From: Cyclobacteriaceae bacterium
Lineage (GTDB): Bacteria > Bacteroidota > Bacteroidia > Cytophagales > Cyclobacteriaceae
Length of the DNA: 64,000 bases
Direction: 5' to 3'
NCBI GenBank assembly: GCA_003565295.1
Contig: PXCO01000184.1
Location: forward strand, 1 to 64,000
This document shows, one piece after another, positions 51,445 through 60,212 of the stretch. Position 1 is the first letter of the stretch. Each line of letters starts with the position of its first letter. The notes below the pieces were generated by a model. It was given only the letters and a program-made list of their open reading frames with translations, was not told the origin of the DNA and did not search any database. The translations under genes were made by a program, and so were the position numbers.

Positions 51445-52115
51445 GATGTGTTTTTAAAACCTACTTTTTCTAATATGTCCAGGAAGTCCTTTCCGTCTGG
51501 AAAGGCCTGTACAGATTCAGGCAGGTAGGTATAGGCCGAGTTATCCTTGGATACAAGTTTCCCTATTTTTGGTAAAATATACTTAAAATAAAGATGGTAA
51601 GCTTGCTTCAAGGGAAATTTTTTGGGTTTGGAAAATTCAACGATCACGGTTTTGCCCCCGGGCTTTAATACCCGGTACATGTCCGATAGCCCTTTTTCCA
51701 GGTCCTCAAAATTTCTCACACCAAAAGAAACGATGACTGCATCAAATTTATTTTCCGGGAACAAAAGCTTTTCAGAATCCCCTAACTGCAATTCTATCCG
51801 GTCCTCCAGCTTCTTCTTTTTGAGCTTTTTCCTTCCCTGCTCCAACATTCCCTCAGAAATATCTACCCCAATCACCTTTTCAGGGGCTAGAGCCAGGGCT
51901 TCAATGGCGAAATCCCCGGTACCGGTAGCTATATCCAAAATCAGTTTCGGCTCATCCTTTTTTAAAAGCTTAACGGCTTTTTTTCTCCAGGTGATATCAA
52001 TTCCCAAACTAAGGACATGGTTGAGCAGGTCATATTTTTTACTGATGTTGTTAAACATACTGGCCACCTGCTCTTTTTTGCCTTCGTTTTTATCCTTGTA
52101 GGGTACTACTGCCAT
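51393..52115 (-). CDS. ubiE: Demethylmenaquinone methyltransferase
   Basis: A 240-residue SAM-dependent methyltransferase (MenG/UbiE) for the last step of menaquinone synthesis. Seen: FNNISKKYDLLNHVLSLGID (about 21-40), LDIATGTGDFAIEA (SAM loop), GVDISEGMLEQGRKKL, DAVIVSFGVRNFEDLEKGL and VIVEFSKP. Complete and of normal length. The 3' end overlaps porT by 52 bases, in a different frame, which is a large overlap. Confidence 0.95.
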   Translation of the reverse strand: MAVVPYKDKNEGKKEQVASMFNNISKKYDLLNHVLSLGIDITWRKKAVKLLKKDEPKLILDIATGTGDFAIEALALAPEKVIGVDISEGMLEQGRKKLKKKKLEDRIELQLGDSEKLLFPENKFDAVIVSFGVRNFEDLEKGLSDMYRVLKPGGKTVIVEFSKPKKFPLKQAYHLYFKYILPKIGKLVSKDNSAYTYLPESVQAFPDGKDFLDILEKVGFKNTSCKPLTFGISSIYLGEK

Positions 52116-52209
52116 GAAATTATATTTTGTTCACAAAACTAAGAAGTAAACATGAGCAAAGGAAAAATGTTAATGATTAATTAGAAAGCCGAATTTGCCC
52201 GATAAACCT

Positions 52210-52217
52210 TAACTTTG
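52210..52217 (+). promoter_or_regulatory. -7 promoter element of engB
   Basis: TAACTTTG matches TAnnTTTG exactly and lies 16 bases before the engB ATG, implying a very short leader. The -33 element is not obvious. Confidence 0.45.
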
Positions 52218-52233
52218 TGAAAAATGCAGAGAA

Positions 52234-52848
52234 ATGATCAAGAAGGCCAAGTTTTTAATCAGTAATACGGACTATACCAAATGTCCCCCTCCCACAAAGC
52301 CTGAATTTGCGTTTATCGGTAGGTCTAATGTAGGGAAAAGCAGCCTTATCAACATGCTGGCCAATCATAAAGGGTTGGCCAAAACCTCCGGAACCCCCGG
52401 GAAAACACAATTGATCAATCATTTTGAGGTAGACGGCCGTTGGTACATGGTGGATCTTCCGGGTTATGGATTTGCCAAGGTGAGTAAATCGGCAAGGGGG
52501 GAATGGGAGAAAATGATTCGTCAATACCTTACCCTGCGGGAAAACCTGGAAGCCGTATTTGTGCTGATCGACAGCCGGCTTAATCCCCAGCAGATTGATC
52601 TTGAGTTTGTCTACTGGTGCGGTCAAAATGGGATTCCTTTAGCATTGCTCTTTACAAAGGCCGACAAGCAGGCCAAATCAAAAACTCAACTAAATGTTAA
52701 AAAATTTTTAGATAAGATGCTGGAGCTTTTTGAGGAGGCTCCGGATTATTTCATCACCTCAGCGGAAACTTCTCAGGGAAAAGAGGAAGTGACTGAATAC
52801 ATAGCGCACCATGTGGAGGAATTTTACCAAAATAGCCGGCAAGGTTGA
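52234..52848 (+). CDS. engB: Ribosome biogenesis GTP-binding protein EngB (YihA/YsxC)
   Basis: A 204-residue GTPase for late assembly of the large ribosomal subunit. Seen: FAFIGRSNVGKSSLIN (G1, about 26-41), KTSGTPGKTQLINHF (G2), VDLPGYGFAKVS (G3), LLFTKADKQAKS (G4) and TSAETSQGKEE (G5). Complete. Divergent from ubiE. Its stop overlaps the -33 element of the next gene's promoter. Confidence 0.95.
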   Translation: MIKKAKFLISNTDYTKCPPPTKPEFAFIGRSNVGKSSLINMLANHKGLAKTSGTPGKTQLINHFEVDGRWYMVDLPGYGFAKVSKSARGEWEKMIRQYLTLRENLEAVFVLIDSRLNPQQIDLEFVYWCGQNGIPLALLFTKADKQAKSKTQLNVKKFLDKMLELFEEAPDYFITSAETSQGKEEVTEYIAHHVEEFYQNSRQG

Positions 52849-52874
52849 TGATTGTGGGTTAAGCCCTATATTTG
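52845..52874 (+). promoter_or_regulatory. Bacteroidota-type promoter of the DUF5606 gene
   Basis: TTG (52845-52847), a 19-base spacer and TATATTTG (52867-52874), full matches to the TTG and TAnnTTTG elements. The -33 element overlaps the engB stop codon. Confidence 0.7.
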
Positions 52875-52898
52875 CAACCTAATCTAAACTAGTGAAGC

Positions 52899-53336
52899 AT
52901 GGAATTTAAGGAAATAGCAACAGTTTCAGGAAAACCAGGGTTATATAAAGTGCTCAAACCGAGTAGGACAGGGGTGATATTGGAATCGTTGGACGAAAAG
53001 AAGTCCAAATTGGTAGTAGGTGCCTCACAACGAGTTTCATTGCTAAGTGAGATTTCCATCTATACCATGGATGAGGAAGGTTCGAAGCCCTTGCAAGAGG
53101 TATTAAAAAACATTGAGAAAGAATTCAAGGGAGATACAGGACTAGCCGGTGCAGATAATGATGAGTACAAGGCCTTTCTTAAGCACGTCCTTCCAGAATA
53201 TGACGAAAACAGGGTATACGTTTCGGATATCAAAAAATTAATTAGCTGGTATGGGATCATTCGGAAGCATTTCCCGGAGTTGCTTGAAGAACAAAAGAAG
53301 GAGAGTGATTCTGAGGCTAAAGATAAGGAGGAGTGA
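52899..53336 (+). CDS. DUF5606 protein
   Basis: A 145-residue cytoplasmic protein of unknown function, found in Bacteroidota. Seen: the conserved start MEFKEIATVSGKPGLYKVLK, then TGVILESLDEKKSKLVVGAS and VSLLSEISIYTMDEEGSKPL, followed by LPEYDENRVYVSDIKKLI and a charged, Lys/Glu-rich tail (from about 130). The N-terminal part reads as a small beta-barrel that could bind RNA or protein, but no function is established. It has its own promoter. Confidence 0.85.
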   Translation: MEFKEIATVSGKPGLYKVLKPSRTGVILESLDEKKSKLVVGASQRVSLLSEISIYTMDEEGSKPLQEVLKNIEKEFKGDTGLAGADNDEYKAFLKHVLPEYDENRVYVSDIKKLISWYGIIRKHFPELLEEQKKESDSEAKDKEE

Positions 53337-53444
53337 AATTAGAAATTAGACAAGGCTGAAGTTGTAGGTTTTAGTTGCTATCCATTAGCTTCTAGCGGAT
53401 CACCCGGTCACTGATCAAACCATTAAGAAATTAGATTCTACGTT

Positions 53445-53762
53445 TTGGAAGCATTTGCCCATAACAAAGAAATTATACAGCAAACGGGAAAGGTGCTGCA
53501 AAAAGCCTTTGACCTTGCCCTTCCTGCCCGATTGGATGATCTGGAGCAATTGATTGCCCTATTGGTTCCCGCAATAAGGCAATGGTTGGACCATGATCTG
53601 GAAAAACTGCTTCAGTTTTGCTATAGAATTGATCTAAACGAGGAGAAACTCAAAGGGATTCTGCATGAATCGGCCCCCGGGAAAATAGCCGAGGACCTCA
53701 GCAGGGCTATTATTTTGAGACAGATACAGAAGTTTGAATTGCGGAAAAAGTACAGTAGCTAG
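53445..53762 (+). CDS. Hypothetical protein, 105 residues, TTG start
   Basis: An all-helical-looking small protein ([19 protein letters not shown] at the start; [39 protein letters not shown]; ending ELRKKYSS). No ATG is present in the frame; the TTG at 53445 is the most likely start, with an in-frame stop 21 bases upstream. Amphipathic helices and balanced codon use make it plausible as a gene. I do not recognise a family. Its last 4 bases overlap the convergent fbp stop. Confidence 0.6.
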   Translation: MEAFAHNKEIIQQTGKVLQKAFDLALPARLDDLEQLIALLVPAIRQWLDHDLEKLLQFCYRIDLNEEKLKGILHESAPGKIAEDLSRAIILRQIQKFELRKKYSS

Positions 53763-54778
53763 AGGTTCAAATAGAAGCTCCCTAAATCTTTTACCATGGA
53801 CTCACTTCCTATGAATAGAGGTGTCCTTTGGTGAAGTTCTTTGGGTGTGATGTCCAAGATCCTAGCTTTTCCATCTGTGGCCATTCCTCCGGACTGCTCG
53901 GCTATAAAGGCCAGGGCATTTGCTTCATATAGCAGTCGGATTTTTCCATTCGGATTTTTTTTGGTAGAAGGATAGAGATAAATACCTCCTTTGAGTAAAT
54001 TTCTATGAAAATCAGCCACCAGGCTTCCAATGTACCTGGCTGTATATCCCATTTCCTTGCATTGCTGAATATAAGACTTAATGGTTTCGCCCATTTCACG
54101 GAATAGTCCTTCATTGATGGTATAGATATTTCCTACTGATGGTGTTTTCATTAGGGGGTGGGAAAGAAAAAACTCCCCCAATGACCATTCATAAGTAAAA
54201 CCGTTTACCCCCATTCCGGTGGTATAGACCAACATGGTGGAGGATCCATACAATACATAACCAGCAGCTACCTGCTCGCTTCCTTTTTGTAGTACATCCT
54301 CGGCCTGAATGGGGGATCCTATTGGAGTCTTTCTCCTGTATATGGAAAATATGGTACCTATGGAAACATTGACATCAATGTTAGAGGACCCATCCAATGG
54401 ATCAATGGCCACCACATATTTTCCCTTGCTGTTTTGTAGGTCAATGACTTCATCTTCTTCCTCGGATACCACCGCACATACCTCTCCACCCTTTGTCAGT
54501 GCCCTTGTAAATCGTATATCAGCCACCACATCCAGTTTTTGTTGCTCCTCTCCCTGAACGTTGGTAGCTCCGAAGGCACCGGTAACTTGACCAAGTCCTG
54601 CCCTACTGATTTCCCTGGAGACAATTTTAGCGGCCAATGCGATGTCCCTGAGTAATTGCGAAAGCTCTCCCGTAGCAAAGGGAAAGTGGGATTGATGGCT
54701 CTTTATGAACCTGTCCAAGGTAACCCCTACGGCATATCCCAAGGCCGAATTATCTTGCTTATAAGGCTTTGTCTTCAT
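53759..54778 (-). CDS. fbp: Fructose-1,6-bisphosphatase, class I
   Basis: A 339-residue gluconeogenic phosphatase. Seen: [12 protein letters not shown] (about 75-86), [12 protein letters not shown] with metal-binding Glu residues, the catalytic [61 protein letters not shown] with the sugar-phosphate site, and [17 protein letters not shown]. All metal ligands and substrate residues are in place. Divergent from the aspartate kinase gene, 56 bases apart. Confidence 0.95.
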   Translation of the reverse strand: MKTKPYKQDNSALGYAVGVTLDRFIKSHQSHFPFATGELSQLLRDIALAAKIVSREISRAGLGQVTGAFGATNVQGEEQQKLDVVADIRFTRALTKGGEVCAVVSEEEDEVIDLQNSKGKYVVAIDPLDGSSNIDVNVSIGTIFSIYRRKTPIGSPIQAEDVLQKGSEQVAAGYVLYGSSTMLVYTTGMGVNGFTYEWSLGEFFLSHPLMKTPSVGNIYTINEGLFREMGETIKSYIQQCKEMGYTARYIGSLVADFHRNLLKGGIYLYPSTKKNPNGKIRLLYEANALAFIAEQSGGMATDGKARILDITPKELHQRTPLFIGSESMVKDLGSFYLNL

Positions 54779-54834
54779 AGTTTTGCCATGAATTTACAAA
54801 AATTTTCTTCCCATCACCAAATCAAAATCCTTTA

Positions 54835-56130
54835 ATGATCCAGGCATTCGTGTATAAATTCGGCGGTGCATCTGTAAAAGATGCAGCATCCATAGAAAAT
54901 GTGGCCAACATACTCAGCGAAAACTGGAAAAGGGGTCTTGTGGTCGTGGTCTCTGCCATGGGGGATACCACCGATCAGCTGGAAAAAATCATTCATCTTG
55001 CCCATACTAAACAACCTTATCATAAAAACCTGGACGAGCTAAAGGCGTTCCACTTAACCACCTGTGCATCCTTATTTCCCAATCAGCATGCGGTTTTTAG
55101 CCGGTTAGATAATGACTTTTCTAAACTACAAAAAGTACTTGAAAACCCTGGCTACCTTCAAGAGGGAGAAGCCTTTTTATATGATCAGGCCATAGGGTTT
55201 GGAGAATTGATATCCACCCGTATTCTTCAGGAATTTCTTTGCTTAAAGGGAAATTACTGTCTTTGGCAGGATGCACGGGAGCTAGTGGCCACAGATTCCA
55301 ATCATAAAGCCGGAAAGGTGGATTGGGTACTGACCATGCAGCAGTGTAGGAAATTGCTGACACAACAATTAGAGAGTTACCCTGTAATCACCCAAGGCTT
55401 CATTGGAAGCGACTGGCTTAACCATACAGTAACCCTTGGCCGTGAAGGTTCGGACTTTACTGCCGCCATTCTAGCCGTTAGTCTTGGAGGAAAAAGTGTT
55501 ACCATTTGGAAGGATGTCGCCGGAGTCCTCAATGGTGACCCTGATTTGTTTCCCGAGGCGGTGAAGTTCGAATACCTGGATGTGGAGGAGGCGGCGGAGA
55601 TGACTTATTTTGGGGCTAAGGTAATCCATCCCAAAACAGTAAAACCCCTGGCAAAGCATAAGATCCCACTCTATGTGAAGTCCTTCCTCGACCCGGGTTC
55701 GGCAGGAACGGTGATTGGCAGTTTTAAGGATGACCCCAGGATCCCCATCACTGTGATCAAAAAACACCAAATATTGCTCAGTTTCCGCATAAGAGACTTA
55801 TCCAGGGTGGGAGGGTTCCATTTCGAGGAAATTTTTAAATCCGCCAAAAAATTCAACTGGACCATCAACCTGCTCCAAGCCTCTGGTATTACCCTGCACG
55901 TGGCAATGGATGACACAACCGGTAATGCCATAGATCTGCCCAAAAGTCTGTTGGAGATTTTTGTGATCGATCAATCCACCCGTCTTTCGCTTGTAACAGT
56001 CAAGAATTATACTCAACGTCATGAGGAATTATACGGGCAGGAAAAAAATGGGATAAAGTTGATTCAAAAAAGCACAAATACCTTACAATTCCTGATGGAG
56101 AAGGTGCCTCTTTTGGCCTCAGGAGAGTAA
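54835..56130 (+). CDS. Aspartate kinase
   Basis: A 431-residue kinase of the first step of the aspartate family pathway (lysine, threonine, methionine, diaminopimelate). Seen: VYKFGGASVKDAASI (ATP site, about 6-20), LVVVVSAMGDTTDQL, TQGFIGSD, TLGREGSDFTAAILA (Asp/ATP site), WKDVAGVLNGDPDLF, AEMTYFGAKVIHPKTV. The C-terminal third (about 300-431) is a diverged ACT-like regulatory part. Its shape resembles the short monofunctional form. The 3' end overlaps the convergent fructosamine kinase gene by 12 bases. Confidence 0.93.
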   Translation: MIQAFVYKFGGASVKDAASIENVANILSENWKRGLVVVVSAMGDTTDQLEKIIHLAHTKQPYHKNLDELKAFHLTTCASLFPNQHAVFSRLDNDFSKLQKVLENPGYLQEGEAFLYDQAIGFGELISTRILQEFLCLKGNYCLWQDARELVATDSNHKAGKVDWVLTMQQCRKLLTQQLESYPVITQGFIGSDWLNHTVTLGREGSDFTAAILAVSLGGKSVTIWKDVAGVLNGDPDLFPEAVKFEYLDVEEAAEMTYFGAKVIHPKTVKPLAKHKIPLYVKSFLDPGSAGTVIGSFKDDPRIPITVIKKHQILLSFRIRDLSRVGGFHFEEIFKSAKKFNWTINLLQASGITLHVAMDDTTGNAIDLPKSLLEIFVIDQSTRLSLVTVKNYTQRHEELYGQEKNGIKLIQKSTNTLQFLMEKVPLLASGE

Positions 56131-56985
56131 CCGCTTTACGGTTCGTTCCACTCCAGACAAATATCCTCTGCCAAATAGATTGACATGTACCAAAAGCGGA
56201 TAGAGATTATACACGTCTACCCTTTCTTCAAAGCCCGGCTCAAGAGGAAATATCGAATGATAGGTTTGGTAAAAGCGATGGTCAAATCCACCAAAAAGCT
56301 TTGAAAAGGCCAAATCCATTTCCCTGTGTCCATAATAGACTGCCGGGTCTATAATGGCTGGAAGGCCCTTTGGCCCTGTGATGACATTTCCCGCCCATAG
56401 GTCCCCATGAAGTAATGAGGGTTTTTCATTGGGAAAATAACCGTTGAGCTTGGGATAAATTTCTCTGAACCTTGCCACAAACCTCTCATCCACCAACCCT
56501 TCGTACAATGCCCGCTGTAGCATGGGTTCCAGCCTTTTCTCTATGAAAAAACTTACCCAATCCGATCTCATCTCGTTGGATTGGGGCAGGATAGAAATAT
56601 AATTGTCCACTTCCAAGCCAAAATGAGATTGAGTGGCCATGTGCAATTCGGCCAGGCCTTCCCCAAGCACCTGGGAATATTCCGATACTGTCTTGCCACT
56701 CTTGATCCACTCCATCAGTAAAAAATTGCGATCCTCCAGTCTCCCTTCTGCAATAGCTTGGGGAACCAGTAATTGACAGTTGCTTCTCAGTAGATCCAGT
56801 CCCTCTTTTTCTCTTTTAAATAGGTCAGTAAAATCCTGATGATTGGTTTTCAACAAGAACTCACCTTTTTCTGTGTTAAGGTATATGGCCTGGTTAATAT
56901 TGCCTGCTGCGATCATTCGGTACTCGGCACATTCCAGTTCCCTTCCAAATACTTCCAAAAAAACCTGGTTAAAGAAAGCTTCCAT
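56119..56985 (-). CDS. Fructosamine/ribulosamine 3-kinase family protein
   Basis: A 288-residue APH-fold kinase that phosphorylates ketoamine adducts on glycated proteins or amines. Seen: NINQAIYLNTEKGEFLLKTN (about 29-48, ATP-binding Lys), LLHGDLWAGNVI with catalytic Asp (about 215), AIIDPAVYYGHREMDLAFSKLFGG. The start lies one base after the LMW-phosphatase stop, so the genes form a bicistronic unit. Family knowledge: bacterial members often act on ribulosamine/erythrulosamine and are linked with LMW-phosphatase partners in protein deglycation; this pairing fits that role. Confidence 0.9.
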   Translation of the reverse strand: MEAFFNQVFLEVFGRELECAEYRMIAAGNINQAIYLNTEKGEFLLKTNHQDFTDLFKREKEGLDLLRSNCQLLVPQAIAEGRLEDRNFLLMEWIKSGKTVSEYSQVLGEGLAELHMATQSHFGLEVDNYISILPQSNEMRSDWVSFFIEKRLEPMLQRALYEGLVDERFVARFREIYPKLNGYFPNEKPSLLHGDLWAGNVITGPKGLPAIIDPAVYYGHREMDLAFSKLFGGFDHRFYQTYHSIFPLEPGFEERVDVYNLYPLLVHVNLFGRGYLSGVERTVKRLLS

Positions 56986-56986
56986 A

Positions 56987-57466
56987 TCAAAGCTTAAACT
57001 CTTTTTCCATCATTTTGATTAATCCGTCTATGGATTCGTCCAGGATTTCATAAACTTTTTCAAAGCCATCCTCCCCTCCATAGTAAGGGTCTGGGACGTC
57101 CAAAAAATCGGGATTATCTTGAAATTCCCGGATCAAAAAAAGTTGTCTTGGCTGTGTATTAAAGGCAGTTGCCATTTTTTTGATGTCCCTGCAGTTTGCC
57201 TGATCCATGGCGATAAATAAATCGAAGTCCTTAAAATCACTTCGGTTAAGCTGCCTGCCCCTATGGTGAAGGGGAATAGCGTGTTTTTCTGCACAGGTCA
57301 AGGTACGCTCATCAGGAAGCTCCCCTATATGGTAATCAGAAGTTCCACAGCTGTCACAGCAAATTTTCTGCTTATAGTCCTTATGAAGTAACTTCTCTGC
57401 AAAAATTGCAGCCGCCAATGGGGACCTACAGATGTTTCCTAAACAAATAAACAATACTTTAATCAT
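56987..57466 (-). CDS. Low-molecular-weight phosphatase (LMW-PTP family)
   Basis: A 159-residue phosphatase with the P-loop CLGNICRSPLAA (nucleophile Cys8, Arg14) and the general-acid Asp in DVPDPYYGG (about 124). This family includes tyrosine phosphatases, but also enzymes that act on ribulosamine 5-phosphate and similar sugar-amine phosphates. Because it is tightly coupled to the fructosamine kinase gene, the second role is more likely here (inference). Complete. Confidence 0.92.
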   Translation of the reverse strand: MIKVLFICLGNICRSPLAAAIFAEKLLHKDYKQKICCDSCGTSDYHIGELPDERTLTCAEKHAIPLHHRGRQLNRSDFKDFDLFIAMDQANCRDIKKMATAFNTQPRQLFLIREFQDNPDFLDVPDPYYGGEDGFEKVYEILDESIDGLIKMMEKEFKL

Positions 57467-57550
57467 GGGACTGCCTGTTTAAGGGCCTGATAATCTGTTA
57501 AGATGGGCTAGATTAGGGGCACAAAAGTACTTATTATATTCAGGGAAACC

Positions 57551-57581
57551 TTGGGTTACCACCATTTTTTTCCTACCTTTG
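57551..57581 (+). promoter_or_regulatory. Strong Bacteroidota-type promoter of the perR-like gene
   Basis: TTG (57551-57553), 20-base spacer and TACCTTTG (57574-57581), both full matches, 38 bases before the ATG. A/T-rich GGAATAATTCTTATC (57600-57614) in the leader resembles half of a Fur/PerR-type box. Confidence 0.75.
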
Positions 57582-57619
57582 CGCACTAATTCTCAAACAG
57601 GAATAATTCTTATCTGATA

Positions 57620-58033
57620 ATGATTGCAGAAACGGCAAGAGAAAAGATTACCGAAAGCGGGCTGAAGTTCACCCATCAAAGGATGGTGGTTTACAATGCC
57701 CTCCAAGTTTCTGCGGATCATCCCACGGCGGAAATGGTCTTCGCCAAGGTGAAGGAAGCCAATCCATCCATTTCCCTAGGTACGGTTTACAAAACGTTGG
57801 AAAATTTCGTGAAAGCGGGTTTACTACAGAAATTCACAGATGATTCCGGGGTCATGAGGTTTGACCCCATGCTGGAAACCCACAGTCACCTTTATTGCAC
57901 TGCCACACAACAGATCAAGGATTATAAAAACCCTGAATTGGAGCTTCTTTTAAAAAAATACCTGCAAGCGAACCAAATTGAGGACTTTGAAGTTGAAGAA
58001 GTATCATTGGTAATCAAGGGAAAAACGAAATAA
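57620..58033 (+). CDS. Fur-family regulator, PerR-like
   Basis: A 137-residue repressor with the Fur winged helix (FTHQRMVVYNAL, PSISLGTVYKTLENFVKAGLL). The regulatory metal ligands of PerR align: His34, Asp82, His88, His90 and Asp101. The four-Cys structural zinc site is missing: only Cys93 is left of the first CxxC and no C-terminal CxxC exists. This resembles a PerR-type peroxide sensor by ligand pattern but without the usual zinc site. It lies 49 bases upstream of a peroxiredoxin, the usual PerR target. Regulation by metal-catalysed oxidation of its His is inferred from the family. Confidence 0.9.
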   Translation: MIAETAREKITESGLKFTHQRMVVYNALQVSADHPTAEMVFAKVKEANPSISLGTVYKTLENFVKAGLLQKFTDDSGVMRFDPMLETHSHLYCTATQQIKDYKNPELELLLKKYLQANQIEDFEVEEVSLVIKGKTK

Positions 58034-58082
58034 ATTTCTTAATTATATTATATTTTATCCGTAAACTTTAAAAAAATAATTT

Positions 58083-58715
58083 ATGTCATTAGTAGGAAAA
58101 AAAGCACCTTTATTCAATGCCCCGGCTGTGATAGACGGAGAGGAGATTGTGGAAAATTTTTCTTTGGAGCAGTACCTGGGAAATAAAGATGTGGTTCTAT
58201 TTTTCTATCCAAAAGATTTCACCTTCGTGTGCCCAACGGAAATCATCGCCTTCCAAGAGAAGTTGGAGGAGTTTGAGAAGAGAGGCGTAGCGGTGATAGG
58301 AGCTTCCTGCGATACTGAGGAGTCTCACCTTGCCTGGTTGGCAACCCCAAGAGACAACGGTGGAATCGAGGGAGTGACTTATCCCATCATTGCTGACCCG
58401 GTGAAGACCATCGCCCACAATTATGGCGTACTTGCCGGTGATTGGAATTACAACGAAGACGGCGAACTTACCTATGAAGGCCTTCCTGTTGCCTACAGGG
58501 CTACCTTCTTGATCGACAAAGAAGGCGTGGTTAGGCATGAAACTGTGAATGACCTTCCCTTAGGAAGAAATATCGACGAAATGTTGAGACTTATTGATGC
58601 CTTGAGGCATGTAGAAAAATTCGGCGAGGTTTGTCCTGCCAACTGGGAAGAAGGCAAAGAAGCAATGGCCGCCACTAAGGAAGGGGTTTCTACTTACCTT
58701 GCCAATCAGAAATAA
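58083..58715 (+). CDS. 2-Cys peroxiredoxin (AhpC/Prx1 type)
   Basis: A 210-residue peroxide-reducing enzyme. Seen: peroxidatic Cys50 in FYPKDFTFVCPTE, ASCDTEESHLAW, Arg139 in AYRATFLID, and the resolving Cys184 in GEVCPANW, with the C-terminal helix after it. The length is typical of Prx1. It lies downstream of the PerR-like regulator and is followed by a strong terminator. The PerR-like protein probably represses it until peroxide is present. Confidence 0.95.
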   Translation: MSLVGKKAPLFNAPAVIDGEEIVENFSLEQYLGNKDVVLFFYPKDFTFVCPTEIIAFQEKLEEFEKRGVAVIGASCDTEESHLAWLATPRDNGGIEGVTYPIIADPVKTIAHNYGVLAGDWNYNEDGELTYEGLPVAYRATFLIDKEGVVRHETVNDLPLGRNIDEMLRLIDALRHVEKFGEVCPANWEEGKEAMAATKEGVSTYLANQK

Positions 58716-58738
58716 TCATTAACACTTCAAAATTAAGG

Positions 58739-58765
58739 CCCCGCCCTGACAGGTGGGGTTTTTTT
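58739..58765 (+). terminator. Terminator of the peroxiredoxin gene
   Basis: CCCCGCC and GGTGGGG pair, with one G-T, around CTGACA (58739-58758), followed by seven T (58759-58765). The T run overlaps the last codon of the convergent GDPD gene. Confidence 0.85.
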
Positions 58766-59555
58766 ATGGGCTTTGAAAAAACCGGGCAAAGATGGAATCA
58801 ATTTGAAAAGTCGTAACCCCATTATCCTTCAAAATCGATATCTTTTTTTCAGCTTCTCCTATGGGGTTGTGCTTATCAAAATGAAAACTGTTGACGGCTG
58901 CCACCACCATAATACCATGGGCTTCAGCCCAGGTCAAATCCTCCCTGCTTATCATCCTGTCAAATAAGTAATAGTGGCCTGGATCAAATTCCGGATCCAA
59001 CCTATAACTTTCTAATTGTTCCCTGGTGCTACTCAATTTAACTTTTCCGGTAAAAAAATCCTTCGAGGCGGAAGTCCCAATCATGATGGCGTTTTCCTTT
59101 AACTGATATTGGGTCAGAAGATCCATAAGACCTAAAAATGCCTTTTCCTCATATCCAGAAATTTTATTATCAATCATCACTTCTATTCTCCCTTCGCACC
59201 TTCTCAAAAGCTCTTCCACGGTACAGACTTTATAGCCATTTTGCCCTTCAAGCACCGCGATTTCCTGCCACTCCAACTCCCGAATGGTCTTATCCACCCC
59301 AAAGGTATTGCGAAAGTGGGCGTCATGGTGAGCTATCAAAACACCGTCTTTGGTAAGTCTCATGTCTATCTCTACCCGGTGATATCCCTGCTCGATAGCC
59401 GCCTCTAAAGCCTCATGGCTATTTTCCATGGCTTCCGGGCTCACCACGCCTCCCCTATGTGCGATTAGTTGGTATTCATTTGAAAGCTGGGCAAATCCGC
59501 TATTGCCGAGGGTGCAGAAAAGGGCAATTGTAAAAAATATCCACAAACGACTCAT
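58764..59555 (-). CDS. Secreted glycerophosphodiester phosphodiesterase
   Basis: A 263-residue GDPD-fold enzyme with a signal peptide (about 1-22, ending SGFAQ). Seen: QLIAHRGGVVSPEAMENSHEA (catalytic His, Glu; about 28-48), YHRVEIDMRLTKDGVLIAHHD (metal Glu and Asp, acid/base His), and GRIEVMIDNKI. It hydrolyses glycerophosphodiesters to glycerol phosphate and alcohol in the periplasm. The start overlaps the upstream gene stop by 4 bases. Confidence 0.9.
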   Translation of the reverse strand: MSRLWIFFTIALFCTLGNSGFAQLSNEYQLIAHRGGVVSPEAMENSHEALEAAIEQGYHRVEIDMRLTKDGVLIAHHDAHFRNTFGVDKTIRELEWQEIAVLEGQNGYKVCTVEELLRRCEGRIEVMIDNKISGYEEKAFLGLMDLLTQYQLKENAIMIGTSASKDFFTGKVKLSSTREQLESYRLDPEFDPGHYYLFDRMISREDLTWAEAHGIMVVAAVNSFHFDKHNPIGEAEKKISILKDNGVTTFQIDSIFARFFQSP

Positions 59556-60154
59556 GACTTAATGATTAATCTGTCCTGAAAATACCTCAAATCTTCCAGA
59601 TTATCCAGGTCCCTGAGTGTTGGGAGCAGGTAATAAGATAGTTTTTCATGGGTGATTTTTTCTATGGTCTTCTGAAGAACCACATTGGTACTCCATTTTA
59701 TCTGATCAAAAAGCATGGGGTGCTTTTTTTTCATGCCAATGAGGTAATATCCCCCGTCAAAGGCCGGCCCCAACACCACGTCGTTTTTCTCCAATGCTGA
59801 AAAAGCCATCATCAAAATCTCTTGAGAAATCTCCGGACAATCGGTCCCTATAAGTAGGACCTTTTCATTTTTCCCTTGTAAAACCTCTTCAAAAGCCTTG
59901 CTCATGCGTTCCCCTAAATCCTTTCCATCTTGGATCCTATAGTGGTAATTCTTTCTTTGGTCGTCCTTTTCCGGAATATTTCCGTCTCTATAGACAAAAA
60001 TACTTGCCTTAAAATTCTGTAAGACCGAATGGGTTATGGAGAGTAGGTTACTATATACTTTCACTGCATTTTCCTGGCCTATATCCTTGGCCAACCTGGT
60101 TTTCACCAATCCTGGCACAGGTTCTTTTTCAAATACAATTACCGCATCCTTCAT
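59552..60154 (-). CDS. TIGR04282 glycosyltransferase-like protein (DUF2064)
   Basis: A 200-residue protein of the nucleotidyl/glycosyl-transferase-like DUF2064 family. Seen: AVIVFEKEPVPGLVKTRLAKD (about 4-24), LLIGTDCPEISQE (about 100-112), and VVLGPAFDGGYYLIGM. Family knowledge: TIGR04282 members are found near arsenosugar or lipid-linked pathways in some bacteria; here the partner is a GDPD gene, coupled by a 4-base overlap. The reaction is not known. I chose ATG 60154 over TTG 60163. Confidence 0.85.
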   Translation of the reverse strand: MKDAVIVFEKEPVPGLVKTRLAKDIGQENAVKVYSNLLSITHSVLQNFKASIFVYRDGNIPEKDDQRKNYHYRIQDGKDLGERMSKAFEEVLQGKNEKVLLIGTDCPEISQEILMMAFSALEKNDVVLGPAFDGGYYLIGMKKKHPMLFDQIKWSTNVVLQKTIEKITHEKLSYYLLPTLRDLDNLEDLRYFQDRLIIKS

Positions 60155-60173
60155 TGGCCTCAAATATACCCAT

Positions 60174-60200
60174 ACAAAAAAAGAAAAGGCCCTTAGGGCC
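60174..60200 (-). terminator. Terminator of the DUF4890 gene
   Basis: AGGCCCTAAGGGCCT-type palindrome at 60186-60200, followed on the minus strand by a T-rich tract (TTTTCTTTTTTTT). It lies 12 bases after the DUF4890 stop. Confidence 0.75.
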
Positions 60201-60212
60201 TAATTTAAGATT

